Origin: CAZDYP01 sp964509505
GTDB lineage: Bacteria > Chloroflexota > Anaerolineae > JACRMK01
NCBI GenBank assembly: GCA_964509505.1
Contig: CAZDYP010000095.1
Span: 1 to 18,958 of the forward strand
Reading direction: 5' to 3'
Length of the DNA stretch: 18,958 nucleotides
The notes beneath the pieces are model-generated. The model saw only the letters and a list, made by a program, of their open reading frames with translations. It did not search any database and was not told the origin of the DNA. A program made the position numbers and the translations under genes. Below, one piece after another: positions 1 to 7,658 of the stretch; the stretch's first letter is position 1; the number at the start of each line of letters is the position of its first letter.

Positions 1-79
1 CTTTATGGCTCTGTGATAAATCAGAGGAGAGAGGAAGAATGGTGAGTCGGCATCATGCGCTGACTCTGCAAGGGAAATT

Positions 80-1762
80 ATGTCAAACGAAAAATCCAAA
101 AAGGAAATTATTCCTTTGGAAAATACGCACATGAACATGGGCACGCGCACGCGCCAGATCATTCGTCCACCGCGTTTCCCCGATGCTGGGGCGGCGGTGC
201 GTGAGCATATCGTGAAGCGTGAGCGACCCGCGACGGCGGTGGATGTGTTGCTCGTCAACCCGCCCTCGCCCGACGGCGGTATCTGGATTCGCAGCCAGCA
301 TCGGGTCGGGCGTAAGTCGCGCGAAAACATGATCTGGCCCCAAGTGTCGCTCGCGCAAATGGCGGCGCTCTTGCATCCTGATTATAAGGTCGCCATCATT
401 GACGCCATTGGCGAACGCATGTCGTGGACTCAGTTCGAGGCGAAGCTGCGCGTGTATGCGCCAAAGTATTATCTGACACAAGTCACCGCGCCGACGTTGC
501 AGAACGATATGTATGGCGTCTTTTTGGCGAAGGCGTTGGGCGCGAAGACGATTGCAATGGGCACGCACGTGACGCCGATGTGGCAAGAGACGCTTGCGCC
601 ATATCCCGCGCTCGACTTCGTGTTGCGCGGCGAACCCGAAATGACCTTGCGCGAAATTGTGGACTGCTTCGAGGGCAAAGAACCATCGCAAGAGAGCATC
701 AAAAAATTGTTGATTGGCACAGGTTCAGCAGTGCCAACGAAATTTGCGAAAGACACGAAGGGCGACTTGTCGCATATCAAAGGCTTAGGTTGGCGCAACG
801 GGCACGAGCTCATTGTGAATCAAGATCGCCCCTTCATTCCGAGCCTCGACGATTTGCCGATTCCCATGCACCATCTGTTGCCATTGCAGAAGTATCGCGC
901 GCCGATGATGAAGACGGCATACACCTTCATCGTCTCGTCACGCGGCTGTAGCGCGGGTTGTACGTATTGCATCAAGCACGTCAGCTATCAATGGTCGTTG
1001 CGCTTGCGCTCACCCGAAAACATCGTCAAAGAGCTATGGGTCTTGAAGAAGCTCGGCATTGACTACATTCACATGTACGCCGACTTGTTCACGCTCTCGC
1101 GCGAGCAAGTCGTGGATTTGTGCAACCTCATCATCAAAGAAAACTTGAACATCAAGTGGACGTGCAACAGCCGGGTGGACTACGTGGACGAAGAAATGTT
1201 GAGTTTGATGGGCAAAGCGGGGTGTTGGATGATCGCATGGGGCATCGAGTCGGGCAACGCGGACATCCTGCACCATGCGCGCAAAGGCGCTGACCCCGCA
1301 AAAGCGTCGCGCGCCTTGACGTGGTCGCGCAAGGCAGGCATCAAGAATTGGGGCTACTTCATCATCGGCTTGCCCGGCGAAACGGAGCAGACCATCCGCG
1401 AGACCATCGAGTTCTCGAAGAAGCTGCCGCTCGACATCGCCTTGTTCCACATCGCCGCGCCGTATCCCGGCACGCCGTTCTTCTTTGAGGTAGTAAAGAA
1501 TGGTTGGTTCCGTCCCGGCACACGCTGGGAGGAAGTGGACATGGACCGCTCGACGGTGTTGGACTATCCGCACTTGCCCGCCGAGCGGCTGGAGTATTGG
1601 CAGAAGCGCGCGTTCCGCGAATGGGCATTCCGTCCCGGTCCCATCCTCACGTTCCTCAAAGGCTTCAACAGCTGGGATGGCATCAAGTCCGCCTTCGACA
1701 TCGCCTTCCAACATTTGCGTTGGGTCAGCGAGTCGCCGTTGGCGGGTGATGCAGGAGCGTGA
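80..1762 (+). CDS. B12-binding-type radical SAM protein
   Basis: This 560-residue protein looks like a cobalamin-binding-domain radical SAM enzyme of the broad BchE/HpnJ type. Residues about 54-200 form an alternating beta/alpha region beginning VDVLLVNPP, as in these N-terminal domains. The cobalamin-ligand motif DxHxxG is not visible there. The radical SAM core follows, with the 4Fe-4S signature CxxxCxxC at C290, C294 and C297 (RGCSAGCTYC), then an ESGN segment and a YFIIGLPGET segment typical of the fold. A segment of about 30 residues (about 200-235) seems inserted between the domains. The start is supported by AGGGA at 71-75, four bases before the ATG. It heads the cluster, 59 bases before the O-antigen ligase-family gene. 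Substrate unknown; relatives act on lipids, tetrapyrroles and modified sugars. The family call is firm, the reaction is not. Confidence 0.9.
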   Translation: MSNEKSKKEIIPLENTHMNMGTRTRQIIRPPRFPDAGAAVREHIVKRERPATAVDVLLVNPPSPDGGIWIRSQHRVGRKSRENMIWPQVSLAQMAALLHPDYKVAIIDAIGERMSWTQFEAKLRVYAPKYYLTQVTAPTLQNDMYGVFLAKALGAKTIAMGTHVTPMWQETLAPYPALDFVLRGEPEMTLREIVDCFEGKEPSQESIKKLLIGTGSAVPTKFAKDTKGDLSHIKGLGWRNGHELIVNQDRPFIPSLDDLPIPMHHLLPLQKYRAPMMKTAYTFIVSSRGCSAGCTYCIKHVSYQWSLRLRSPENIVKELWVLKKLGIDYIHMYADLFTLSREQVVDLCNLIIKENLNIKWTCNSRVDYVDEEMLSLMGKAGCWMIAWGIESGNADILHHARKGADPAKASRALTWSRKAGIKNWGYFIIGLPGETEQTIRETIEFSKKLPLDIALFHIAAPYPGTPFFFEVVKNGWFRPGTRWEEVDMDRSTVLDYPHLPAERLEYWQKRAFREWAFRPGPILTFLKGFNSWDGIKSAFDIAFQHLRWVSESPLAGDAGA

Positions 1763-1796
1763 GAACACGTTGGACTTGATAGGCGTGAAACGTGGG

Positions 1797-1810
1797 AACC
1801 TGTCAGGTCT
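1797..1810. repeat. Short intergenic palindrome
   Basis: ACCTGTCAGGT at 1798-1808 is a perfect inverted repeat (ACCTG, central T, CAGGT), flanked by A at 1797 and CT at 1809-1810. It lies in the space between the radical SAM gene and the ligase-family gene. From memory, palindromes of this form are scattered between genes in Chloroflexota; I could not check this. It overlaps the region just after GTG at 1792, which argues that GTG is not the start of the next gene. Confidence 0.45.
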
Positions 1811-1821
1811 TTGCTGCTGAC

Positions 1822-3483
1822 ATGAGCTTGCATCGCACCACTTTCGACTGGCCGCTGCTGCTGTTTTTTTTCTCGGCGTTATGGGGCGTCGGGATTGCTT
1901 ATGATACGACGAGCGCCGGGCTCAAATTCAGTTTTATATGTGGCGGGCTGGCGCTCTATTATTTTTTGTCATTGATTCATTCGCGCGTGACTTGGCGTGA
2001 TGTTGAAGCGCCTGTATTGCGAATCGTCGTCGGCGGCGCGCCCACGCTCATCGCCGTTTATTTTTTGCTGACGAATGATTGGACACACTCTGTCGAAAAG
2101 GTTGCGTGGCTCGAACCGCTGCGCGCGTGGTTAGCCGAACGGCAATGGAATGCGCCTTTGCCACGCTTGCATCCGAATCTTGTTGGCGGCGTGTTAGCGT
2201 TGAGCGTGCCATTACAAGCGGCGGCGCTGGTGAAACATCCAAACCGCAAAGGGTTTATCAGCCCTTGGAGTCTGCTGGGCGGTCTAGAAATTTTCCTGTT
2301 GTTCGTCTCGCTTGTTGGTTTGTTGCTCAGTGGGTTGCGTGGCGCATGGCTCGCGTTAGCGGCAGCGGTGGGTGTGTGGTTGTGGTGGCGCGTTTGTGAG
2401 CGGTTGGGGGGTTGGCGTGGGCGGCGGCTGACGATGGGCGTGTGGTTGGGTGGGTTGGCGTTAGCGACGTTGCTGTTGGTGAGTACGGCGTGGAGCGCGC
2501 CACTGCTAGGCTTGCGGCCCGACCGCTTGTTTGTGTGGCGTAACAGTTGGGATTTGGCGTGGGATTATTTTTTCACGGGGCTAGGCTTGGGCAATTTCAC
2601 GATGGCTTACTCCAGCTATGCCTTGCTAGTGCATGTCCCGCATACGACGCACGCGCACAATTTGTTTTTGGATATTTGGCTTGAACAGGGCTTGCTTGGG
2701 TTATGCGCTTTCGTGTGGTTGCTGGTCGTTGCCTTCGTTCCCAAGCGCTCACAGCCCAACCACACCACCCGCTGGCGCACTGCCGCATTGATGGCAACCG
2801 TGGTGATTGCGCTGCATGGCTTGGTGGACGATAGTTATTATGGATACGAGGGCGTGGGCGCGTTGGCTTTATTCGTGCCATTCGCCTTGCTCTCGCGGCG
2901 TGGTGAACATTCGCAAGTTAGTTTGCCGCAGCTCAATCAAAAAATCAGCCTTGCGCTTTGGGGTATGCTTGCTCTTGGTATCGTGATGACGTTGGTGTTG
3001 CCTGCGACGCGCGCCGCCTACGAAGCGAACCTAGGCGCATTGTCGCAAACGCGCGCGGAACTTTCTATCTATCAATGGCCCCAATGGCCCCTGCAAGATG
3101 CGCTCCGTCGCTCCACCAACATCAACCTCACCGCGTCTATCGAACACTATCGCGCTGCGCTCGCCCTTGATCCAACCAATGTCACCGCGAATCGGCGTTT
3201 AGGACAAATCGAATTATCGCTTGGCGCGTACGACGAAGCGCGCCATCATTTGGAAGCGGCCCATCGCGCAGCGCCGCAGCAACAAGCCACGCAGCAGCTG
3301 TTCGGCGAGAGTTTGGCGTTGACGGGCGACGTGGCGCGCGCCGCCGCCTTGTGGCGCGCGATTCCCTTAGAACAAGATCAGCTCGCCATCCGACACGGTT
3401 GGTACAGCAGCGCGAACGACGCGCAAAGCGCGCTACGCGCGCAATGGGTCACTGAGGCTATTGTGTTGGCGCGCAAAAAGTAA
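1822..3483 (+). CDS. O-antigen ligase/polymerase-family protein with C-terminal TPR
   Basis: A 553-residue integral membrane protein of the Wzy/WaaL/PglL superfamily. Many hydrophobic segments span about residues 8-400. The family's characteristic periplasmic-loop region is present: RPDRLFVWRNSWDLAWDYF, GLGLGNF, then HTTHAHNLFLDIWLEQGLLG starting at residue 274, with the conserved histidine before the next helix. Residues about 433-520 are soluble and contain TPR-like helices (IEHYRAALALDPTN, YDEARHHLEAAHRAAPQ). Members join or polymerise lipid-linked glycans on the outer face of the membrane, or transfer them to lipid or protein. Here it could be the polymerase or the final transferase for the units flipped by the Wzx at 13678. 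ATG 1822 is preferred over an in-frame GTG at 1792, which would place a palindromic repeat in the coding sequence. Neither has a good ribosome site. The exact reaction cannot be read from sequence. Confidence 0.85.
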   Translation: MSLHRTTFDWPLLLFFFSALWGVGIAYDTTSAGLKFSFICGGLALYYFLSLIHSRVTWRDVEAPVLRIVVGGAPTLIAVYFLLTNDWTHSVEKVAWLEPLRAWLAERQWNAPLPRLHPNLVGGVLALSVPLQAAALVKHPNRKGFISPWSLLGGLEIFLLFVSLVGLLLSGLRGAWLALAAAVGVWLWWRVCERLGGWRGRRLTMGVWLGGLALATLLLVSTAWSAPLLGLRPDRLFVWRNSWDLAWDYFFTGLGLGNFTMAYSSYALLVHVPHTTHAHNLFLDIWLEQGLLGLCAFVWLLVVAFVPKRSQPNHTTRWRTAALMATVVIALHGLVDDSYYGYEGVGALALFVPFALLSRRGEHSQVSLPQLNQKISLALWGMLALGIVMTLVLPATRAAYEANLGALSQTRAELSIYQWPQWPLQDALRRSTNINLTASIEHYRAALALDPTNVTANRRLGQIELSLGAYDEARHHLEAAHRAAPQQQATQQLFGESLALTGDVARAAALWRAIPLEQDQLAIRHGWYSSANDAQSALRAQWVTEAIVLARKK

Positions 3484-3496
3484 GAGAATAATCACT

Positions 3497-4089
3497 ATGA
3501 CCGAACGTATCAACGTCCGTATTCATCCCACTGCCGAGGTGTCGCCGCACGCCGAGATTGGCGCAGGCACCATGATCTGGCATCAGGCGCAAGTGCGCGA
3601 AAAGGCGCGACTCGGCGCGAACTGCATCCTGAGTAAAGGCGTGTATGTTGATATTGGCGTAACGCTGGGCAACAACGTCAAAGCGCAAAACTACGCAACC
3701 ATCTATCATGGCGTGACGATTGAAGATGGCGTGTTTCTTGGTCCCCATTGCGTATTCACTAACGACAAAACGCCGCGCGCCATCAATCCCGATGGTTCGT
3801 TGAAAAGCGGCGACGATTGGGAGTTGGGCAAGACGTTGGTGAAGTATGGCGCGGCAATTGGCACGAATGCGACCATCGTCTGCGGCGTCACCATCGGGCG
3901 CTGGGCGCTGGTCGGCGCAGGCGCAGTAGTGACGCGCGATGTGCCGGACTATGGGTTAGTGTTGGGCAATCCCGCGCAGCTGAAAGGCTTCGTCTGTCCC
4001 TGCGGCGCGCGCCTCGTACATCAACGCGACGAAGATACAACGGTTGTAGCAGTGTGCGTGAAGTGCCAGCGTGCAGTGACGATGGAAAA
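3497..4089 (+). CDS. wbpD: UDP-amino-sugar N-acetyltransferase, hexapeptide repeat (3' end in gap)
   Basis: A left-handed beta-helix acetyltransferase. Residues about 9-160 carry hexapeptide-type repeats (IHPTAEVSPHAEIGAGTMIW, GVTIEDGVFLGPHC, IGTNATIVCGVTIG), followed by GNPAQLKGF. Known relatives (WbpD/WlbB) acetylate the 3-amino group of UDP-GlcNAc3NA, and the aminotransferase and dehydrogenase for that pathway follow immediately. A C-terminal zinc-ribbon-like cysteine set is visible: C167, C169, C187 and C190. The ATG at 3497 starts 13 bases after the preceding stop; the ribosome site is weak. The gene runs into the 100-N gap after ATGGAAAA. If the sequence right of the gap is joined directly, the frame continues as MEKVVWRMTQ and stops, giving about 205 residues, a normal length. 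The family is clear; the exact sugar is inferred from neighbours. Confidence 0.88.
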
Positions 4090-4189
4090 NNNNNNNNNNN
4101 NNNNNNNNNNNNNNNNNNNNNNNNNNNNNNNNNNNNNNNNNNNNNNNNNNNNNNNNNNNNNNNNNNNNNNNNNNNNNNNNNNNNNNNNN
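4090..4189. other. 100-N assembly gap
   Basis: Exactly 100 N, so probably a placeholder of unknown true size. The left flank ends ATGGAAAA (4082-4089) and the right flank begins AGTAGTGTGG. The same junction, ATGGAAAA followed by AGTAGTGTGG, exists intact at 4252-4269 inside the tandem repeat. The missing sequence is therefore likely nothing at all, or further copies of the 70-bp unit. Confidence 0.9.
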
Positions 4190-4259
4190 AGTAGTGTGGC
4201 GCATGACGCAATAGGTTGGTGTAGGGCAAGTTTGTAACTTGCCCGCTTGGCATGGAAAA
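4190..4259. repeat. 70-bp tandem repeat, unit 1, with hairpin
   Basis: The first visible copy of a 70-bp unit. It contains a perfect inverted repeat: GGGCAAGTT (4224-4232), loop TGT, AACTTGCCC (4236-4244). No T tract follows, so it does not look like an intrinsic terminator; a REP-like palindromic element or an mRNA hairpin fits better. The last bases (4252-4259, ATGGAAAA) equal the bases just left of the gap, the 3' end of the acetyltransferase gene. The unit supplies a TAG in frame with that gene if it follows directly. Confidence 0.8.
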
Positions 4260-4314
4260 AGTAGTGTGGCGCATGACGCAATAGGTTGGTGTAGGGCAAG
4301 TTTGTAACTTGCCC
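4260..4314. repeat. 70-bp tandem repeat, unit 2 (partial), with hairpin
   Basis: Its 55 bases are identical to 4190-4244, then the copies diverge. The hairpin recurs exactly, with stem arms 4294-4302 and 4306-4314 and loop TGT. It ends 22 bases before the aminotransferase start, so any transcript crossing from acetyltransferase to aminotransferase carries both hairpins in its leader. Confidence 0.8.
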
Positions 4315-4336
4315 CACCTCATTTTGAGCGATTCCA

Positions 4337-5419
4337 ATGATTCCTCTTTCCAAGCCCTTGATTGGCGACGAAGAAAAACAAGCTGTGCTAGAAGTGCTCG
4401 ACTCGGGCATGTTAGCGCAGGGACCGCGCGTCGCTGCGTTTGAAAAAGCTTTCGCGGAGATGGTCGGCGTGAAGTATGCCATCGCCACCTCGAATGGCAC
4501 GACGGCGCTGCACCTTGCGTTGTTGGCGGCAGGCGTCAAAACAGGTGACGAGGTCATCACGACGCCCTTCACTTTCATCGCGTCAGCGAACACGATTTTG
4601 ATGACGGGCGCGCGTCCCGTGTTTGTGGACATTGACCCCGTGACGTTCAACCTCCAGCCTGAACTTATCGCCGCGGCCATCACACCGCGCACCAAAGCCA
4701 TTATGCCCGTGCATCTGTTTGGCTTGTCGGCGGATATGGATGCCATCATGACGCTGGCACGCCAGCACAACCTCGTCGTTATCGAAGACGCCTGCCAGAG
4801 TCACGGCGCGGAGTACAAAGGCAAGCGCGTAGGCAGTTTTGGGATTGGCTGTTTCTCGCTTTATCCAACGAAGAACATGACCTCCGCCGAAGGCGGCATG
4901 ATCACGACGGATGAGGCAGCGTGGGCGGAGCGCTGCCAAATTTTGCGGCAACATGGCATGCGTCGCCGTTACTACCACGACGAGCTCGGCTATAACTATC
5001 GCATGACCGACTTGCATGCGGCGATTGGGTTGGCGCAACTACGCAAGTTGGAGCAGTTCAATGCTGCGCGCCTCGCCAACGCCCGGTTTCTCAACGAACA
5101 TCTGCGCGGAGTGACGACGCCGACCACGCCCGCAGGTTATCGGCACGTCTTTCATCAATACACGATTCGCGTGGGCAACGGCAAACGCGACGCTCTGCTC
5201 GAGCACTTGAATAAGCAGGGTGTTGGCTGTGGCATATATTATCCTGTGCCGGTGCATCAACAGACCTTCTACGTGAACGACTTGGGCTATCACGGGCAAT
5301 GTTTCCCCGAAGCGGAACGCGCCGCCGCCGAAGTGTTATCGTTGCCCGCGCATCCCGCCTTGAGTTCGGCGGATTTGGAAACGATTGTGGCTGCCGTGAA
5401 CGAATTCGGAGGAATATGA
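4337..5419 (+). CDS. wbpE: DegT/DnrJ/EryC1/StrS-family sugar aminotransferase
   Basis: A 360-residue PLP-dependent nucleotide-sugar aminotransferase. It shows the family landmarks in order: SNGTTALHLAL (about 52-62), TPFTFIASAN (about 76-85), EDACQSHGA with the pyridine-binding aspartate at D151, and SLYPTKNMTSAEGG with the likely PLP lysine K179, then GYNYRMTDLHAAIG. WbpE-type members transfer an amino group from glutamate to C3 of the 3-keto UDP-GlcNAcA made by the WbpB-type dehydrogenase. That dehydrogenase gene overlaps this one, and the acetyltransferase for the product lies just upstream. Length is normal for the family. The ATG is preceded only by a weak GAG. The last bases carry the ribosome site of the next gene, so the two are translationally coupled. 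Class call very firm; the 3-amino uronate substrate is inferred from context. Confidence 0.92.
   Translation: MIPLSKPLIGDEEKQAVLEVLDSGMLAQGPRVAAFEKAFAEMVGVKYAIATSNGTTALHLALLAAGVKTGDEVITTPFTFIASANTILMTGARPVFVDIDPVTFNLQPELIAAAITPRTKAIMPVHLFGLSADMDAIMTLARQHNLVVIEDACQSHGAEYKGKRVGSFGIGCFSLYPTKNMTSAEGGMITTDEAAWAERCQILRQHGMRRRYYHDELGYNYRMTDLHAAIGLAQLRKLEQFNAARLANARFLNEHLRGVTTPTTPAGYRHVFHQYTIRVGNGKRDALLEHLNKQGVGCGIYYPVPVHQQTFYVNDLGYHGQCFPEAERAAAEVLSLPAHPALSSADLETIVAAVNEFGGI
5408..5413 (+). promoter_or_regulatory. Ribosome binding site deciding the dehydrogenase start
   Basis: GGAGGA lies inside the 3' end of the aminotransferase gene. ATG 5416 would be only two bases away, while ATG 5422, in the same frame, is eight bases away. 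The second is therefore the likely start. Confidence 0.65.
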
Positions 5420-5421
5420 GT

Positions 5422-6429
5422 ATGGCAACCGGGCAAGTGCGAGTCGGCGTCATCGGTGTGGGGCGCATGGGACAGCGTCACTGCCGCATCTATGCGACGA
5501 TGCGCCGCGCTCAATTGATGGGCGTGTGCGACGTTTCGACCGAGTTGGGGCGCAAAATTGCGCGCCAATATGAAGCATCGTTCTATCGGCAGATAGACGA
5601 TTTGCTGGACAACGTGGACGCCGTTAGCCTCGCCACGCCGACTCCCCTGCACTACGATTTGGCGATGCGCTGCATCGAGCATGGCGTCCACGTGCTGATC
5701 GAAAAACCTATCGCCGAGACGCTCGAACAAGCTGAAGCCATTGCCAAAGCCGCCGAAGCCAGCCAGTTGGTGGTGATGGTCGGACACATCGAGCGCTTCA
5801 ATCCGCCTTATTTGGAATTGAAACACGTGCTGGACAATATGAAGCCGCTTGCGATCAACGTGCGCCGCCTGAGCGCCTACGAAGGCAGCAACACCGATGT
5901 GGACGTGGTGCTCGACTTGATGATTCACGACACCAACCTCATGCTCGATCTGGTCGGGCGCGAGCCGACGCAGGTACATGCTTTTGGGTTGACCGCGTAC
6001 AGCGGCTCGATTGATCACGCGGTCGCGCAATTAGAATTCGAGGCTGGCCCACTCGTGACGATGACCGCCTCGCGCGTCACCGAACAGAAAGTGCGCTCCA
6101 TCGAAGCGACCGCGCACGAAGCATACATCGAGTGCGACTTACTGACGAAAGTCGTGTTGGTGCATCGGCGCACGCTCGGACAATACCCCACGCACGAACC
6201 GCAAGGCGGCAAATATCGGCAAGAGAGCGTGATGGAGCGCATCCACGTGCCTGTGGTAGAACCGCAGTTTGCGGAGCAAGAACATTTCATAGACTGCATC
6301 CTGAACAATCGTCCCCCCTTGGTCTTGGCGCGCGACGGCTTCAAAGCCTTGCAGCTGGCGATGACCATTCGCAATCAAATTCTGAATAATCTAAAGGTGA
6401 TGAACAAACAAGCGACCAGCCGCAGATGA
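5422..6429 (+). CDS. wbpB: Gfo/Idh/MocA-family nucleotide-sugar 3-dehydrogenase
   Basis: A 335-residue NAD(P)-dependent oxidoreductase. The N-terminal Rossmann motif is G12-V-G-R-M-G17 in VRVGVIGVGRMGQRH. The family's EKP motif is at E94-K95-P96 (LIEKPIAETLEQAEAI). The segment LDLMIHDTNLMLDLVG, with the probable catalytic histidine at H169, matches UDP-GlcNAc 3-dehydrogenase-type members (WbpB/WlbA/GnnA). These oxidise C3 of the UDP-sugar before transamination, and the matching aminotransferase is the overlapping upstream gene. ATG 5422 is chosen because GGAGGA is eight bases upstream; an in-frame ATG at 5416 overlaps the previous stop and is too close to that site. Other Gfo/Idh functions are possible in isolation, but the three-gene set makes the assignment likely. 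Confidence 0.88.
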   Translation: MATGQVRVGVIGVGRMGQRHCRIYATMRRAQLMGVCDVSTELGRKIARQYEASFYRQIDDLLDNVDAVSLATPTPLHYDLAMRCIEHGVHVLIEKPIAETLEQAEAIAKAAEASQLVVMVGHIERFNPPYLELKHVLDNMKPLAINVRRLSAYEGSNTDVDVVLDLMIHDTNLMLDLVGREPTQVHAFGLTAYSGSIDHAVAQLEFEAGPLVTMTASRVTEQKVRSIEATAHEAYIECDLLTKVVLVHRRTLGQYPTHEPQGGKYRQESVMERIHVPVVEPQFAEQEHFIDCILNNRPPLVLARDGFKALQLAMTIRNQILNNLKVMNKQATSRR

Positions 6430-6436
6430 ACCAAGA

Positions 6437-6442
6437 AAGGAA
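6437..6442 (+). promoter_or_regulatory. Ribosome binding site deciding the GT2 start
   Basis: AAGGAA directly abuts ATG 6443, leaving no spacing, but is nine bases before the in-frame ATG 6452. The later ATG, which begins MDLSIIVPCYNE, is thus preferred. Confidence 0.55.
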
Positions 6443-6451
6443 ATGATCAGC

Positions 6452-7225
6452 ATGGACTTATCAATCATCGTGCCTTGCTATAACGAGGCAGACAACGTGC
6501 CCAAGTTGCGCGCTGAATTTTTTCCCGTCGTCGCGCAGCTCGCGCACCAACGCGCCGTCGAGGTGATCTTTGTGGACGACGGCAGTCGTGATCAGACGTG
6601 GCAAGCGTTGCATGACGCCTTTGGCGAAGGGAAGGCGTTGCCCCATCAGCCCAACGTGACCGTGCGGTTCGAGCGTCACGTCATCAATCGCGGCTTGGGC
6701 GCAGCGCTGCGCACAGGCTTTGCCGCCGCGCGCGGCGAACTCATCGTCACGACCGATTGCGACGGCACGTACAAGTTTGAGACGATTCCTGACTTGCTCG
6801 CCCGCCTCACGCCCGACGTGGACATCGTTACCGCCTCGCCCTATCACCCTGAGGGCAAAGTGGTTGGCGTGCCTGCTTATCGTCTCATCCTCAGTCAAGG
6901 CTCGTCCATGCTTTACCGCCTGCTGGTAGATTGGCAACTTCGCACCTACACGTGCTTGTATCGCGCCTATCGGCGTCCAGTGATCGAGCGCGTGCCATTT
7001 GAGTCGGATGGCTTTTTGGCAGGCACAGAAATTTTGGTGAATGGCTTGTTCATGGGCTATCGCGCCGCCGAATATCCTGCGGTGCTCTACTCGCGTATGT
7101 TTGGCGTCTCGAAGGCTAAACTCGCGCGCACCATCCGCGCGCACTTGCAATATCAATGGCGCGTGCTATTGCACCGTCTGGGCGTGTCGTCGCTGGTGAC
7201 GCGCCACAAAACCCAAACCGCCTAA
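6452..7225 (+). CDS. Family-2 glycosyltransferase, polyprenyl-phosphate-sugar synthase-like
   Basis: A 257-residue GT-A fold transferase. It begins MDLSIIVPCYNEADNV, has the nucleotide-binding DDGS at D42-D43, an NRGLGAALRTGFAAARGE helix, and the metal-binding D102-C-D104 motif within TTDCDGTYKF. The C-terminal half (about 155-230) resembles dolichol-phosphate mannose synthase-like proteins, with an amphipathic or weakly hydrophobic stretch but no clear pair of membrane helices. It is followed 17 bases later by an EmrE-like membrane protein. A DPMS-like transferase next to a small flippase-like protein recalls ArnC with ArnE/F, where the transferase loads a sugar onto undecaprenyl phosphate on the cytoplasmic face. 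The family is certain; the acceptor is inferred. Confidence 0.88.
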   Translation: MDLSIIVPCYNEADNVPKLRAEFFPVVAQLAHQRAVEVIFVDDGSRDQTWQALHDAFGEGKALPHQPNVTVRFERHVINRGLGAALRTGFAAARGELIVTTDCDGTYKFETIPDLLARLTPDVDIVTASPYHPEGKVVGVPAYRLILSQGSSMLYRLLVDWQLRTYTCLYRAYRRPVIERVPFESDGFLAGTEILVNGLFMGYRAAEYPAVLYSRMFGVSKAKLARTIRAHLQYQWRVLLHRLGVSSLVTRHKTQTA

Positions 7226-7230
7226 TTACC

Positions 7231-7236
7231 AGGAGG
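7231..7236 (+). promoter_or_regulatory. Strong ribosome binding site before a GTG start
   Basis: AGGAGG lies six bases before GTG 7243. A second site, AAGGAG at 7266-7271, lies ten bases before ATG 7282 in the same frame, so two starts are possible for the EmrE-like gene. Confidence 0.6.
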
Positions 7237-7242
7237 ATAACG

Positions 7243-7653
7243 GTGAGCACAATTAAAACATGGCTAAGGAGCAATCGAAAAATGGAAATTGCGATCATCT
7301 ACATACTGATCAGCGTCATTTCGGGCGCGAGTGGGCAGATCATGCTCAAGAAGGGCATGACCACGATGGGGCCGTTGACGTTGAGCATTGGCGACTTCTT
7401 CAACATCGTGTGGCGCATTGGCACGAACCCGTATGTGGTCATCGGACTGACCATCTACGTCGCAGGCACCGTTTTCTGGTTGGCGGCGCTGTCGCGCGTG
7501 GACTTGAGCTTCGCTTATCCCTTCGCGAGCCTGAGCTACGTCGTGATGTTATTTGCCTCGTGGCAATTGTTCAACGAAAACCTGACGCCGCTACGCTTGC
7601 TCGGCACGGCAGTAGTGTTCTTCGGTGTATTTTTGATTTCACGGAGTGGTTAG
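7243..7653 (+). CDS. Small EamA/EmrE-like four-helix membrane protein
   Basis: A 136-residue protein with four hydrophobic segments: IAIIYILISVISGASGQIML, the region around PYVVIGLTIYVAGTVFWLAAL, FASLSYVVMLFASW, and LLGTAVVFFGVFLIS. The motif SGQIMLKKGM after the first helix and the run LSRVDLSFAYPFASLSYV are typical of half-length EamA proteins such as ArnE/ArnF and SMR proteins. ArnE/F flip an undecaprenyl-phosphate-linked sugar; others of this size are drug exporters. Its position between a DPMS-like transferase and nucleotide-sugar enzymes favours the lipid-sugar role. Only one copy is present, so it would need to act as a homodimer or pair with a protein outside the window. The GTG start has the best ribosome site; ATG 7282 would remove 13 polar residues and also fits the family. 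Confidence 0.82.
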   Translation: MSTIKTWLRSNRKMEIAIIYILISVISGASGQIMLKKGMTTMGPLTLSIGDFFNIVWRIGTNPYVVIGLTIYVAGTVFWLAALSRVDLSFAYPFASLSYVVMLFASWQLFNENLTPLRLLGTAVVFFGVFLISRSG

Positions 7654-7658
7654 CCGCG

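Noticed and set aside
1792..1821. GTG 1792 as the start of the O-antigen ligase-family gene
   Set aside because: It has no ribosome site and would translate a palindromic intergenic element; ATG 1822 directly precedes the first membrane helix region.
4190..4314. The repeat as a CRISPR array
   Set aside because: Only two units, spaced by a 15-base sequence derived from the unit itself and the gene end; no variable spacers and no cas genes.
4294..4314. The hairpin as an intrinsic terminator
   Set aside because: The stem is strong but is followed by CACCTCATTTTG, with no U tract directly after it.
7260..7658. A longer N-terminus for the 2-epimerase
   Set aside because: The upstream in-frame stretch overlaps the EmrE-like gene in another frame and is low-complexity, histidine- and arginine-rich; MKIVSVVGARPEF at 7659 is the family's standard start.
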